42,176 nt of DNA from Clostridia bacterium (GCA_017432485.1 JAFRJB010000050.1:1-42176), one strand, 5' to 3'. Counted from the first letter of the stretch, positions 8,785-16,994 are shown. Numbers and translations are program-made. The notes: generated by a model from the sequence alone, not told the origin.

Positions 8785-9651
8785 TTATTTTGCTTTGACC
8801 GGTTTATAAGTTACTTCAAAGCCGAACTCTTTTCTGTTATACCAATTGTTTCTGATAATGATGGCGCGAATGGCATTGTAGTACTGCTCGCGGTTTTCAA
8901 ACAATGATTGCAGTCGATAGCGCGTATACCACTCATCTACATCTTGTTTGTTGAACTTGAGTTTTGAATAAAAGAAGTTTTCCGCAATGATGTTTTGAAG
9001 CAAAAAACTTTTCGGTTCGTTTTTTAATTCCTCTATCGTGGTGTAATTGCTGTCGGGGTCAACCATCGTGTAGCCGTAACCTTTTTGTTTACAAAAGCGC
9101 TTCAGTGCTTCGTACTTACTCAAATTGAGGTGATAACTCATGTTGGCAATGGATTTTACTTCGATAAAAATGATGTGATGAGTGCTTGTATAAATCACAA
9201 TATCCGGGTAATATTTTTTATTGTCGGCAAAATCCGTGCTATACGGTATTAAGAAGTTTTGCCCACCTATGGCAATGACAAAATCTGTTCGGTCAAGGTA
9301 TTTGAGTATTTTCAGTTCTGTTTTGGAATCATAGTCGAAGGCATTACCACTTTTGGTGCGGTATGTACCGATGCGTTTTTCCGCGTGACCGCAACAATGA
9401 GACCAATCTGACAAGCGCTGAAAGTACTCAAGCGAATAATTTTTTAACCCTTTCCTGTTTTCACACTTATCCAGCAGGAGGTTATATTTTTTTAGAAAGT
9501 ATTTATTATCCCGTTTTACAAATTCGTTACTTGAGCGAATACAATCCCAGACCACACTGTTACTCAACTTGGTTGTAGCCATGATTTGAGAGTAACTCAG
9601 TCCCTCCGGATGTTTTACCAAAGCGGATGTGATAGTTTCTAATGTTAACAT
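8785..9651 (-). CDS. Winged-helix plus PD-(D/E)XK nuclease (TnsA-like fold)
   Basis: Residues 1-60 read as a winged-helix DNA-binding domain (EGLSYSQIMATTKLSNSVVWDCI). Residues about 105-170 carry a PD-(D/E)XK endonuclease core: E112 in KTELKILKYL, D150 in YYPDIVIY, and E164/K166 in IFIEVKS. The C-terminal 110 residues are helical and unassigned. The nuclease core resembles TnsA-type and other restriction-like enzymes. TnsA has the nuclease first and the winged helix last, so the domain order differs. No tnsB or tnsC lies nearby. The ATG at 9651 has an AGGAG about 12 bases upstream. Placed convergent to BREX, it is a plausible accessory restriction factor, but this is inference. Confidence 0.75.
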   Translation of the reverse strand: MLTLETITSALVKHPEGLSYSQIMATTKLSNSVVWDCIRSSNEFVKRDNKYFLKKYNLLLDKCENRKGLKNYSLEYFQRLSDWSHCCGHAEKRIGTYRTKSGNAFDYDSKTELKILKYLDRTDFVIAIGGQNFLIPYSTDFADNKKYYPDIVIYTSTHHIIFIEVKSIANMSYHLNLSKYEALKRFCKQKGYGYTMVDPDSNYTTIEELKNEPKSFLLQNIIAENFFYSKLKFNKQDVDEWYTRYRLQSLFENREQYYNAIRAIIIRNNWYNRKEFGFEVTYKPVKAK

Positions 9652-9837
9652 ATGCTGTGCCGGCTCCTATTCTAAAAAGCAAACGTGTAAAAAACGATTA
9701 TCTCCAACTCTCTGAGTCGGCTATGTTTTTTGGCTATTTTGTTGTTTTTCTTATATGGCTTTATTTAAATGAGTTTTCTTTCAAAATCGCCAGTAAAAAC
9801 ACATCAAATTATCGCAAAATCGCAAAATTCGATATTA

Positions 9838-11061
9838 TTATAACAAATTTATCGGGATGATTTTATCATCACCCTTTAAGGTTAACAGCTTTTCATATAA
9901 GCAGACAACACCGCCGGAGCCGCGTTTGGTGCCGGCAATTTTATCTAACACGGCAAAAGAAGCAATATCCTTTTGGGAAGGGTCAGCGTGCTTTTTTATC
10001 TCAATCGGGTGCAGTGTGCCTGCGTTTTCAATCAGCAGGTCAATTTCTTTCATGTCTTTATCGCGGTAAAAATACAGCGGTAAATCAAGAATCCCCTTAT
10101 TGTAATAGCTTTTGATTATTTCGCTGATGACAAAGGTTTCAAAGAACGCGCCTGCCATTGCGCCGGTCTTCAGTACATCCGGTGTGTTCCATTTTGTTAA
10201 ATATGCGGCAAGCCCCGTATCCAAAAAATAGAGTTTTGGCGTTTTGACTGCTCGCTTGGTAACATTGTTATAATAAGGCGGGAGCAGGTACACAATGTTG
10301 GAAGAAACCAAGACGGAAAGCCAGCGCTCGGCGGTTGGATTGCTGATGCCGACATCTCTCGCGAGGGAAGCAAGGTTGAGCAATTGCCCTGTGGAGGCAG
10401 CTGCAGCAACCATGAATTTTGTGAACTTTACTGTATCTCCGATTTCGGTGATTTCTCTGACATCACGTTCAATATAGGTGCGTACATAGGCGGAATAGAA
10501 CATCTGCCAATCAAATTCGGGGTTCGAGCAAAGCTCCGGCATGGAGCCGCGGTGAATGATGTTCCAAATTTCATCATAGGCAATGTTGGCAGCCTGCTTT
10601 TTTCTCGTTTCAAAGTATTCTTCCGTGGGGATAAAAGGCAAGTCACAATTCATTTTGTATATTTCACGAAGCGAGAAGCCTAAAAGTGTCAGCAAACCAA
10701 TGCGCCCGGCAAGCGATTCACTCACACCTTTCATCATTTTGAACTGTTGAGAACCGCACATATAAAACTGACCTTTCTTCTTGCTCTTATCAAGAAGGAT
10801 TTTTATTTGCTCAAAAAGAGAAGGCGCTTTTTGAATTTCATCTAAAAAAATCGGCGGGGGATTGTCTTTGAAAAAAGTATTGCTCTCTTCCTCGGCACTT
10901 GCTCTGAGAATCGGGTCATCGAGGGCGATATGATTGATATCTTCGCACAGGTTTTCCAGCATAGTGGTTTTACCAACTTGGCGCGGTCCTGCCACAAGCA
11001 CAGCACCGAACATTTTGGAAAGAGCCTGAATTGTTTTTTCGGCTTGTCTGGAATAATACAT
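9838..11061 (-). CDS. AAA ATPase with C-terminal DUF4143
   Basis: This is a common prokaryotic ATPase family of about 400 aa. Walker A is AGPRQVGKT (residues 24-32), Walker B is IFLDEIQKAP (about 71-80), and a winged-helix segment follows (ISNPTAERWLSVL about residue 245). The C-terminal half is DUF4143, with a restriction-endonuclease-like EIDLLIENAGTLHPIEIKKH. Cellular role is unknown; members are often isolated genes in accessory DNA. The ATG at 11061 has GGGAG 8 bases upstream and a good promoter about 40 bases upstream. It is 186 bp upstream of the nuclease gene on the same strand. Confidence 0.92.
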   Translation of the reverse strand: MYYSRQAEKTIQALSKMFGAVLVAGPRQVGKTTMLENLCEDINHIALDDPILRASAEEESNTFFKDNPPPIFLDEIQKAPSLFEQIKILLDKSKKKGQFYMCGSQQFKMMKGVSESLAGRIGLLTLLGFSLREIYKMNCDLPFIPTEEYFETRKKQAANIAYDEIWNIIHRGSMPELCSNPEFDWQMFYSAYVRTYIERDVREITEIGDTVKFTKFMVAAAASTGQLLNLASLARDVGISNPTAERWLSVLVSSNIVYLLPPYYNNVTKRAVKTPKLYFLDTGLAAYLTKWNTPDVLKTGAMAGAFFETFVISEIIKSYYNKGILDLPLYFYRDKDMKEIDLLIENAGTLHPIEIKKHADPSQKDIASFAVLDKIAGTKRGSGGVVCLYEKLLTLKGDDKIIPINLL

Positions 11062-11082
11062 TTTTTACTCCCTTCGGCTAAT

Positions 11083-11099
11083 ATAATATCTAATATTAT
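11083..11099. promoter_or_regulatory. Palindromic operator candidate at the DUF4143 promoter
   Basis: Perfect inverted repeat ATAATAT-CTA-ATATTAT, overlapping the edge of the -10 box and the expected start of transcription of the 11061 gene. AT-only arms make chance more likely than for a GC-containing palindrome. Confidence 0.4.
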
Positions 11100-11126
11100 T
11101 ATAGACGGTATATTCAGAAAAATCAA
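11098..11126 (-). promoter_or_regulatory. Promoter for the DUF4143 ATPase gene
   Basis: On the minus strand a TTGATT box (11121-11126) and TATAAT box (11098-11103) are separated by 17 bases. The expected start site is near 11091, about 30 bases before the ATG. Confidence 0.7.
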
Positions 11127-11138
11127 CACTTTTTTATA

Positions 11139-11194
11139 AATAGAGGGCGGACGGGGCGACCCCTTCACGGGTTCCCCAAATTCCGCCCTCTATT
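11139..11194 (-). terminator. Terminator of the EF-hand gene pair, with structured loop
   Basis: A perfect 13-bp inverted repeat (AATAGAGGGCGGA at 11139-11151, its complement at 11182-11194) encloses a 30-base loop that itself contains CGGGG/CCCC and GGGTTCCCC elements. It lies directly after the minus-strand 11207 gene and leads into an A/T-rich run. Confidence 0.75.
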
Positions 11195-11206
11195 CATGTT
11201 GTTTAA

Positions 11207-12280
11207 TTATCCCCATTGCTCTAAGTCGGCGATGGTTTTGTTGAGTTTTTCTTCCCATTCGGGGATTTCATCAAGTACCATGCCGTCGTCCAGCGTTTTG
11301 AGTTTTGCAAGGAAGTGGTTTTTGATATATTTTACAGCCATTGGTTCATCAAAGCAGTAGCAGGCATCTACCAAACTTTGCATGGTCAGGTTAATATCTT
11401 TCCAATTATTTTTTGTGGCTTCAAATTCCATATCAAAAAGGGCATTTGCAATTTTAGCGCGGTGCTGCTTCAGCGCCTCGATAATTAAGATATATACAAT
11501 ATAATTACCACTGTTGTATATCTTACCGAGCGCTTCCAAAAAAGCGGGGTGCTCTGCTATATAGTCTACACACTGCGGCAGAAAATCCTCTGCATTGCTT
11601 CGCATAAAGGACAGAACACTAAACCACAAGTCATACTCCACACCAACTGCATACTCGGCATAGGGCGCGAACTGCTGCAGGCACCAGTCCCACACTTCCA
11701 AAGTGAGCGCACTGTCTCGGCACCGCAGTTTGCGAAAAATATCCCAAAACTCGATTTCTTGCTCCAAGTCTTCATCCGGCAGGGAGCATGGAATCGTAAA
11801 GTTGTCTTTAATCGCTTGAGCATAGAGAAAATTACCGTCCGCCGTCAGGTAATTGGCTGCCGGAATTGAAGCGGCATTGCCGATGATAAATGCGGCGCGC
11901 TTGCCTTCTGCTGAGTCATCACCGAAAGTGTCCCAAAACCCTGCTGCCTGCTTTTGGCGCGCATTCGGGTAGTCTTTTGATTTGTGTTCACCGGGTACAA
12001 CTTCCACCGAAAACGTGAGAGGTATATTTAACGAACCGGCAGAAGAAAAGTCATCATCAAGGTCGTCTTCATCTTCATCATCATAAGCTTCGCAGTTGTC
12101 CCGCCAATCATCGTCATCATCGTCGGTGCTGTAATCAGTATCATCATCGTCGTCATCCAGCAGACCCATCATGCGCATATGCTGCACATCGCGGATTACT
12201 CTTTCGGTGAAGTCCAGCTTACCGTCGCCATTGAAATCAAAAACGCTGTCACCGGGCCACCAATTCCAGTCATTCTTCAT
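11207..12280 (-). CDS. Acidic protein with N-terminal EF-hand loop
   Basis: I do not recognise a named family. Residues 15-26 form a canonical 12-residue EF-hand calcium loop (DFNGDGKLDFTE) preceded by WWPGDSVF. A very acidic linker (residues about 41-75, mostly Asp with Ser/Thr/Tyr) follows, then a folded-looking helical domain (about 90-355) rich in Trp, Leu and Ala. There is no signal peptide or membrane segment, so it is probably cytoplasmic. The ATG at 12280 has an AAGGAG site. It lies 17 bp after the 12717 gene, so the two are probably one operon. The GDSVFDF...MGLLDDDDDD module recurs in the protein encoded at 13852. Confidence 0.82.
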   Translation of the reverse strand: MKNDWNWWPGDSVFDFNGDGKLDFTERVIRDVQHMRMMGLLDDDDDDTDYSTDDDDDDWRDNCEAYDDEDEDDLDDDFSSAGSLNIPLTFSVEVVPGEHKSKDYPNARQKQAAGFWDTFGDDSAEGKRAAFIIGNAASIPAANYLTADGNFLYAQAIKDNFTIPCSLPDEDLEQEIEFWDIFRKLRCRDSALTLEVWDWCLQQFAPYAEYAVGVEYDLWFSVLSFMRSNAEDFLPQCVDYIAEHPAFLEALGKIYNSGNYIVYILIIEALKQHRAKIANALFDMEFEATKNNWKDINLTMQSLVDACYCFDEPMAVKYIKNHFLAKLKTLDDGMVLDEIPEWEEKLNKTIADLEQWG

Positions 12281-12297
12281 AAGGTTTTCTCCTTGCT

Positions 12298-12717
12298 CTA
12301 TCGCATCACACCGAAGCCTTTTAGCACAGCAATGCTTAAACCGACTGCAATGCCCAACATCAGCATTATACCTAATGCGCCGATATCTGCATTAACACAG
12401 AAGATGATAGCGCCAAAGCACAGTATGCATACAATGATACATGCAATAATGGTTGCACCACTGCTCGGGGGATTAGAATAATCTTTCTTAGACTCATCCG
12501 AAAAAACAGTGGTAATAAACTTAGGCTCATCAGGAATTTGAGAAGTGTGCCTGTTTTTCTCCCACTCCTCATAGTGCTGCTGAGAACGCTCAATGTCTTT
12601 GCGGCGCTCCATGTCTTCAATCCAATCCACCTTGCCGTCATGATTAATGTCCCAGGCATCATCATACATCAGCCCATTGTCTTGAAATTCCCCGTTTTTA
12701 TACTTTTTGTCACTCAT
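12298..12717 (-). CDS. EF-hand membrane protein, unknown role
   Basis: A 139-aa protein with a canonical EF-hand loop at residues 23-34 (DINHDGKVDWIE), a charged helical stretch (MERRKDIERSQQHYEEW) and two C-terminal membrane segments (ATIIACIIVCILCFGAIIFC and IGALGIMLMLGIAVGLSIAV). The start is the ATG at 12717, 8 bases after an AAGGAG; a GTG at 12726 is possible but too close to that site. The acidic N-terminal part probably faces the cytoplasm because no signal sequence precedes it. Function unknown; the operon with the next EF-hand gene suggests a shared process. Confidence 0.78.
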   Translation of the reverse strand: MSDKKYKNGEFQDNGLMYDDAWDINHDGKVDWIEDMERRKDIERSQQHYEEWEKNRHTSQIPDEPKFITTVFSDESKKDYSNPPSSGATIIACIIVCILCFGAIIFCVNADIGALGIMLMLGIAVGLSIAVLKGFGVMR

Positions 12718-13060
12718 AAAATACACTCCTTTCTAAGCGCATCTTATAAATTCACCTTATAAATAACACTAAAAAAAATAAATGTCAATAGCTATTTTAC
12801 GCAAAGTACTAATTTGCGAATGATAATGCAAAAGTCACCTGCGGCGGGTGGCTTTTGTTGCTTTTTTTAGGGCTCAAAACCGGCACGTTTGTTTGGCATA
12901 AATCTATTTTTAGTATGATTCGGGTAACCCTTAAAGAAAAACGGTCGTTTCGATTGTTTTTCATTGGTTATTATGATATTGTGATATAGGAAGATTGACA
13001 AGTCGCAATCTTGGTGGTATTTATGTGGTAAATTTACCCCTCCTGAAAGGGTGGGGGATT
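12718..13060. other. Gene-less stretch with terminator, weak promoter and hairpin
   Basis: No convincing gene is present. It holds the plus-strand terminator at 12830, a possible promoter (TTGTTT 12954-12959, TATTGT 12977-12982, 17-base spacer, weak -10) and a 7-bp hairpin AAGATTG/CAATCTT at 12991-13012 in the presumed leader of the 13119 gene. Confidence 0.5.
12830..12866 (+). terminator. Plus-strand terminator, copy 1 of a duplicated element
   Basis: Stem AAAAGTCACC (12830-12839) with GGTGGCTTTT (12847-12856, one G-U pair), loop TGCGGCG, then a T run at 12860-12867. The same 27-base hairpin recurs at 18541. No upstream plus-strand gene that it could serve was found. Confidence 0.75.
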
Positions 13061-13126
13061 ATGAGTAAAAAGCAAGAAAGCTACCGAGGCTTCCGAAAGC
13101 AAGGCGGTGAATACAGAAATGGATAA
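13061..13126 (+). CDS. Possible 21-aa leader peptide ahead of the 13119 gene
   Basis: ATG at 13061 follows a G-rich site (AGGGTGGGGGA). The frame encodes a basic peptide rich in Lys/Arg/Gly (MSKKQESYRGFRKQGG...) and stops at 13124-13126, overlapping the downstream ATG at 13119 by 8 bases. Such an overlap is compatible with translational coupling. Short length makes chance occurrence likely. Confidence 0.3.
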   Translation: MSKKQESYRGFRKQGGEYRNG

Positions 13127-13817
13127 GAAAAAATTACTCAAAAGAGCGGCGATAGTTTGTGCGCTAATTGCTGCGGTCGTCTTGTTGTGCAATATCGGCA
13201 ATATTAAAAAGGCATACTATTACCGCAAGGCGGTGGATTATATTTGCCAAGAAGAGTATGCGCAAGCGAGTGCTGCGCTTAGGGAGATAAATGACAAAAA
13301 ATATAAAGAGAGCGGAGAACTCGATGACTTTTGCTATGACCTCGAGAAGTATGAGGAGGGCAAGCACCTGTTCGGTCCAGATGACAGCGAGCACTATGAC
13401 TTTGAGACTGTAAAACTCTCTGCCAATGTAGAAAAAAAGCGCATTGCAATCAATCAGCGCTTAGATGAACAGCAAAAAGAGAAAAAGCAGGAATTAGAGC
13501 AGCGCAAGAAAGAGCAGTCTGCCGCAACGAAGCAAAAGCAAACCACTACGCAGGAAACAACCACCAAATTTTCTACACGCATCAGTGGTTCCGGCTCATT
13601 TGGCGGGCGAGGGTACTCCGGCAATGTGCCGTATAGCAGGGATAAATCCGGCGGCAGTTCAAGCAGCAAAAAGTCTACCACTAAGCCGGCGACAACTAAA
13701 GAGTACGACCCCTACCATGCAGCTGACTATATACACCCCGATGATTTTTACTATGACTATTATGACGATTTTTATGACTATGAAGATGCCGAAGATTACT
13801 GGTATGAGCATCAGTAA
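13119..13817 (+). CDS. Membrane-anchored protein with acidic Asp/Tyr-rich tail
   Basis: No family recognised. The 232-aa protein starts with basic residues and one membrane segment (about 9-27, AAIVCALIAAVVLLCNIG). A short repeat-like helical region (DYICQEEYAQASAAL, similar in look to one TPR helix pair) follows, then a Lys/Glu/Gln coiled-coil (about 110-145), a Ser/Thr/Gly-rich linker (150-195) and a C-terminus dominated by Asp and Tyr. It looks exposed on the outer face, with a single anchor. A GTG at 13107 is an alternative start, but the AAGGCGG site touches it. It precedes the EF-hand gene by 34 bp and is probably co-transcribed. Confidence 0.75.
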   Translation: MDKKKLLKRAAIVCALIAAVVLLCNIGNIKKAYYYRKAVDYICQEEYAQASAALREINDKKYKESGELDDFCYDLEKYEEGKHLFGPDDSEHYDFETVKLSANVEKKRIAINQRLDEQQKEKKQELEQRKKEQSAATKQKQTTTQETTTKFSTRISGSGSFGGRGYSGNVPYSRDKSGGSSSSKKSTTKPATTKEYDPYHAADYIHPDDFYYDYYDDFYDYEDAEDYWYEHQ

Positions 13818-13851
13818 GGCGAAGGAAATCAGAAACTGAAAGGAGCAGTAA

Positions 13852-14175
13852 ATGAGCGATTGGGATACTTGGGTTGGCGACAGCGTATTTGATTTTGATG
13901 ATGATGGTGATTATGATACAGTCGAGGAAGCCGGGCGAGAAACAAGCCACTTAAGAACGATGGGCTTACTGGATGATGACGACGATGATGATTATGATTA
14001 CGATGTGGATGACCGGGAAGATGATTATGAAGACGGCTCCGAGTATGGGTTATATCCGGAAGACTTTGATGATGAAGAAGAGTACTTAGAAGCATTACAA
14101 GAAGCGATAGATTTTGATGGAGCGGATGATTTCAGCGCGGGCAGCAGTGCCGACCTGGATCGGTGGAGGGGATAG
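13852..14175 (+). CDS. Small acidic EF-hand-loop protein
   Basis: A 107-aa, extremely acidic protein. Residues 14-25 (DFDDDGDYDTVE) fit the EF-hand loop pattern with acidic residues at positions 1, 3, 5, 9 and Glu at 12. It is preceded by WVGDSVF and followed by MGLLDDDDDDDY, the same order as in the protein encoded at 11207, so the two N-termini are paralogous. No membrane segment or signal peptide. The ATG at 13852 has AGGAG 6 bases upstream. Calcium binding is predicted from pattern only. Confidence 0.8.
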   Translation: MSDWDTWVGDSVFDFDDDGDYDTVEEAGRETSHLRTMGLLDDDDDDDYDYDVDDREDDYEDGSEYGLYPEDFDDEEEYLEALQEAIDFDGADDFSAGSSADLDRWRG

Positions 14176-14261
14176 GGCGAAATCGGAAAAGACTACTCGG
14201 CTGATACCTGCCGCACAGGTCAAATACAAACCGGATTATTTCAGGATTGAGTATTAATAAA

Positions 14262-14295
14262 AAGAGAGTGTAAGGGAAACGCCTTACACTCTCTT
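14262..14295. terminator. Bidirectional terminator between EF-hand gene and sbcC
   Basis: Perfect 14-bp stem (14262-14275 and 14282-14295), loop GAAACG, A-rich on the left and moderately T-rich on the right. It lies between convergent genes. Confidence 0.85.
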
Positions 14296-14345
14296 ACTGT
14301 ATCTATCAAAAAACGGTTGCAGGGGAGATTTTGCTTTTCTGCATT

Positions 14346-16994
14346 TTAGAAAGTGGATCTTATTGTGCTACCCGTATTTGATTTAACGATTTCGAGTTTT
14401 TCGCTGATGTTATCTTCCAAAACCTGAACATGAGAGATAATGCCGACCACACCGTTTGCCTTCTGCACGCTTTGAAGCACATCCAGCGCATCATCGATTG
14501 ATTTTTCATCAAGAGTTCCGAAACCTTCATCAATAAACATCGCTTCTATTTTAACACCGCTTTTCTGTGCAACGGCAGACATACCGATTGCAAGCGAGAG
14601 CGAAACCAGGAACTTTTCACCGCCGGAAAGAAGCGCAACATTTCTGCCGTCCTTTTCGGGTGAATAGTTATCATGCACTTTGAGATTTAATCCTCTCTTA
14701 TTAGAGCCTGCTACCTTGTCATCGGACCTGAACAGGTGAAATCTTCCGCCGTGCACATTCTTTAACATCTTATTAGCCTCGGCAATAACCTTGTTAAACA
14801 TAATCGCCAAAACATATCGCTGAATGCCTATGCCGGTATCGCCCCTGAGCGCCTTTGCAAAGGTGAAATCGTCTTGCGCCTGCTGAATTTCATCCTTAAA
14901 TTTTTGATTCAGCTCTTCGATTTCATTTTTTGTTTTGGTCATCTGCTCGATGCGCACATCAAGAGCCGCCTTTGTCTCGTTGTATTCGCCAATTTTGTCG
15001 TTTATTTCCTGAATCGTGTTTAAAATGCTTTCCATGTCCTTTTCGGGCTTGCCTTCAAGGGCATTTTTCAGTTCGCCAATATCCTTTTTGGTTTGAGAGA
15101 CAGCGGCTTTGTAATCCGAAATATTCTGCCGGATTTCCTCTTGCTCATCGGCAGTAAGCATCGCTTGTTTAGCAGTTTCAAGTGTTTCAAAACTGTTTGA
15201 ATCAAGGGCGGTTTTCAGCTTCTGTTCGGCAGTTTTTAATGCTTTTTGGGCATCGGCTACCTCAGATTTAGCAGTATTTACATTGGCAGTGCATTTTTGA
15301 TACTCTGCTTTTGCGCTGTCAAAGCCCTGTGAGAGCGCCTGTGTCTTTTGCTCATACTCATCTATAGCAGTTTTGAGCGCAGCAATTTTATCGATCAGTG
15401 CGCTGTGACTGTCGATGCCTTCAACCTGATTTTTGTTGGTATTTTCAACATCTTTTTTCGCAAGTTCAAACGCAGTGCTGCATTCGTTTAACTTTTTTTC
15501 TTTTTCTTTAAGCGCTTCTTTTTCTTTGGCTTCATTTTGTTCTGCGGTGTTCCACGCTTCATGTAATTTGTCGAGCTGGTTTTTTGCTTCATCCAACTCG
15601 TTGCGCGTTGGCGCACTCTCCAACTTTTTAGCCGGATTGGGGTGGCTTAAACTGCCGCATATGGGGCAGGGCTCATTATCCTCAAGACTGCTTGCAAGCT
15701 CGCCACTGATACCGTCATTATACAGATTAAACATCGCCAAATACTTGCTGCTGCTCTCGTTATAAAGCTTTATCTGCGTTTCGAGAGCTTCTCTTGCTTT
15801 AGTATGTTTTTCTGCCTGCTTATCGCAGTTTTTGGTTACCGCTTCGAAATCAGCTTTTGCTGCTTCGCATTTTTTCTTAACGGAATCAATCTGAAGATAT
15901 ATGGGTTCTTTCGATTCCAAAACTGCTTTTTCCTGCGCTTTTTTGTCAAACGCCGCTTTCTTTTCCTGGTGGGCTTTCAGCTCTTTTTCGGCTGTATCTT
16001 TAGCTTTTTTTGCTGCTTCAAGTGCGGTTGCGGCTTCTTCCGCCTTCTTGCACCTTTCGCTCAATTCTCTGTTTGCTGAAGCATAGGCATCGGCAAAGGG
16101 TTTCACATTCTGCGCTTTTTGCGAAAGCTTAAGCTTTTTATCGGAAGCCTCTATTTCGCTCTTTTTTTGTTCGAGCGCTTTCAGCTCGCTTTCTTTAGTG
16201 TGAAGATTGGCAAACTGCTTTGCGGTTTCTTTTTCTTTTTCCGCGTTTTCAAGTTTCTTTTTGTAACCTGCCTTTTGATAGGCTTCTTTGAGGGCTTCTC
16301 TTTGCTGAATTGCACCCTCAACCTGCGCGTAAAAAGCATCTGCCGTTTCGCAATCGTATACCTCGATACGGTTGTTAATCGTTGTTTGGTAACCATTTAC
16401 GCGTTTAAGCTCTTCATCAGCATTTTTAAAGAATAAATCCGAAATGGATTTCCACTTTTTAACATCAAAGATATTTGAGAGAATTTCCTGCTTATCATCG
16501 GATTTTGCAAGCAAAAAGCTCTCAAATTTGCCCTGCGGAAGAATAATGATTTGCCTGAACTGATCGCGTGTCAGCCCGATGACTTCCTCGGCATATGAGT
16601 TTATATCGGCATCTTTGCAGTTTTCAAAAACAACCTGCATATTGCCGGCTTCATCTATCTTAAAAACATTCTGCTGTTTGCTGAAATTTTTGCTTTTGCA
16701 AACCAGCTTTCTTTCAAAAAGATATTTTTCGCCATTGTTTGAGAAGGTGAAGCGCACAAAGGTATCCTCGCCGAATGCGGCCTGCGTGCACCTTAATTCA
16801 TCCAGGTCGGAGCGCGCATCGGATTTTTCTTTACCGTAAAGGGCAAAGGTCATAGCATCAAGAATCATCGTTTTGCCGCTGCCCGTTTCGCCGCAAATCA
16901 AAAAGAGTTTCTTGTCGGTTAATCCTTCAAAATCAATGACTTCGTGGTTGATATAGGGACCGAAAGCCTGAAATTCAAGTTTAAGAGGCTTCAT
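14346..16994 (-). CDS. sbcC: Exonuclease SbcCD, subunit SbcC (Rad50-like)
   Basis: SbcC is the ATPase and coiled-coil subunit of SbcCD, which opens DNA hairpins and trims blocked ends in the cytoplasm. Walker A is CGETGSGKT (about residues 34-42). A long coiled-coil is interrupted by the zinc hook CPICG near residue 442, and the C-terminal ABC signature LSGGEKFLVSLSLA (about 785) is followed by Walker B MFIDEGFGTLDE (about 815). The 882-aa length is normal for Firmicutes. Its ATG shares one base with the stop codon of sbcD (TAATG), so the two are translationally coupled. Confidence 0.97.
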   Translation of the reverse strand: MKPLKLEFQAFGPYINHEVIDFEGLTDKKLFLICGETGSGKTMILDAMTFALYGKEKSDARSDLDELRCTQAAFGEDTFVRFTFSNNGEKYLFERKLVCKSKNFSKQQNVFKIDEAGNMQVVFENCKDADINSYAEEVIGLTRDQFRQIIILPQGKFESFLLAKSDDKQEILSNIFDVKKWKSISDLFFKNADEELKRVNGYQTTINNRIEVYDCETADAFYAQVEGAIQQREALKEAYQKAGYKKKLENAEKEKETAKQFANLHTKESELKALEQKKSEIEASDKKLKLSQKAQNVKPFADAYASANRELSERCKKAEEAATALEAAKKAKDTAEKELKAHQEKKAAFDKKAQEKAVLESKEPIYLQIDSVKKKCEAAKADFEAVTKNCDKQAEKHTKAREALETQIKLYNESSSKYLAMFNLYNDGISGELASSLEDNEPCPICGSLSHPNPAKKLESAPTRNELDEAKNQLDKLHEAWNTAEQNEAKEKEALKEKEKKLNECSTAFELAKKDVENTNKNQVEGIDSHSALIDKIAALKTAIDEYEQKTQALSQGFDSAKAEYQKCTANVNTAKSEVADAQKALKTAEQKLKTALDSNSFETLETAKQAMLTADEQEEIRQNISDYKAAVSQTKKDIGELKNALEGKPEKDMESILNTIQEINDKIGEYNETKAALDVRIEQMTKTKNEIEELNQKFKDEIQQAQDDFTFAKALRGDTGIGIQRYVLAIMFNKVIAEANKMLKNVHGGRFHLFRSDDKVAGSNKRGLNLKVHDNYSPEKDGRNVALLSGGEKFLVSLSLAIGMSAVAQKSGVKIEAMFIDEGFGTLDEKSIDDALDVLQSVQKANGVVGIISHVQVLEDNISEKLEIVKSNTGSTIRSTF

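Noticed and set aside
8785..9651. TnsA of a Tn7-like transposon
   Set aside because: Domain order is reversed and no tnsB, tnsC, tniQ or ends were found.
9642..9860. 72-aa plus-strand frame
   Set aside because: Overlaps the start of the nuclease gene and the end of the DUF4143 gene, lacks a ribosome site, and looks like a chance hydrophobic frame.
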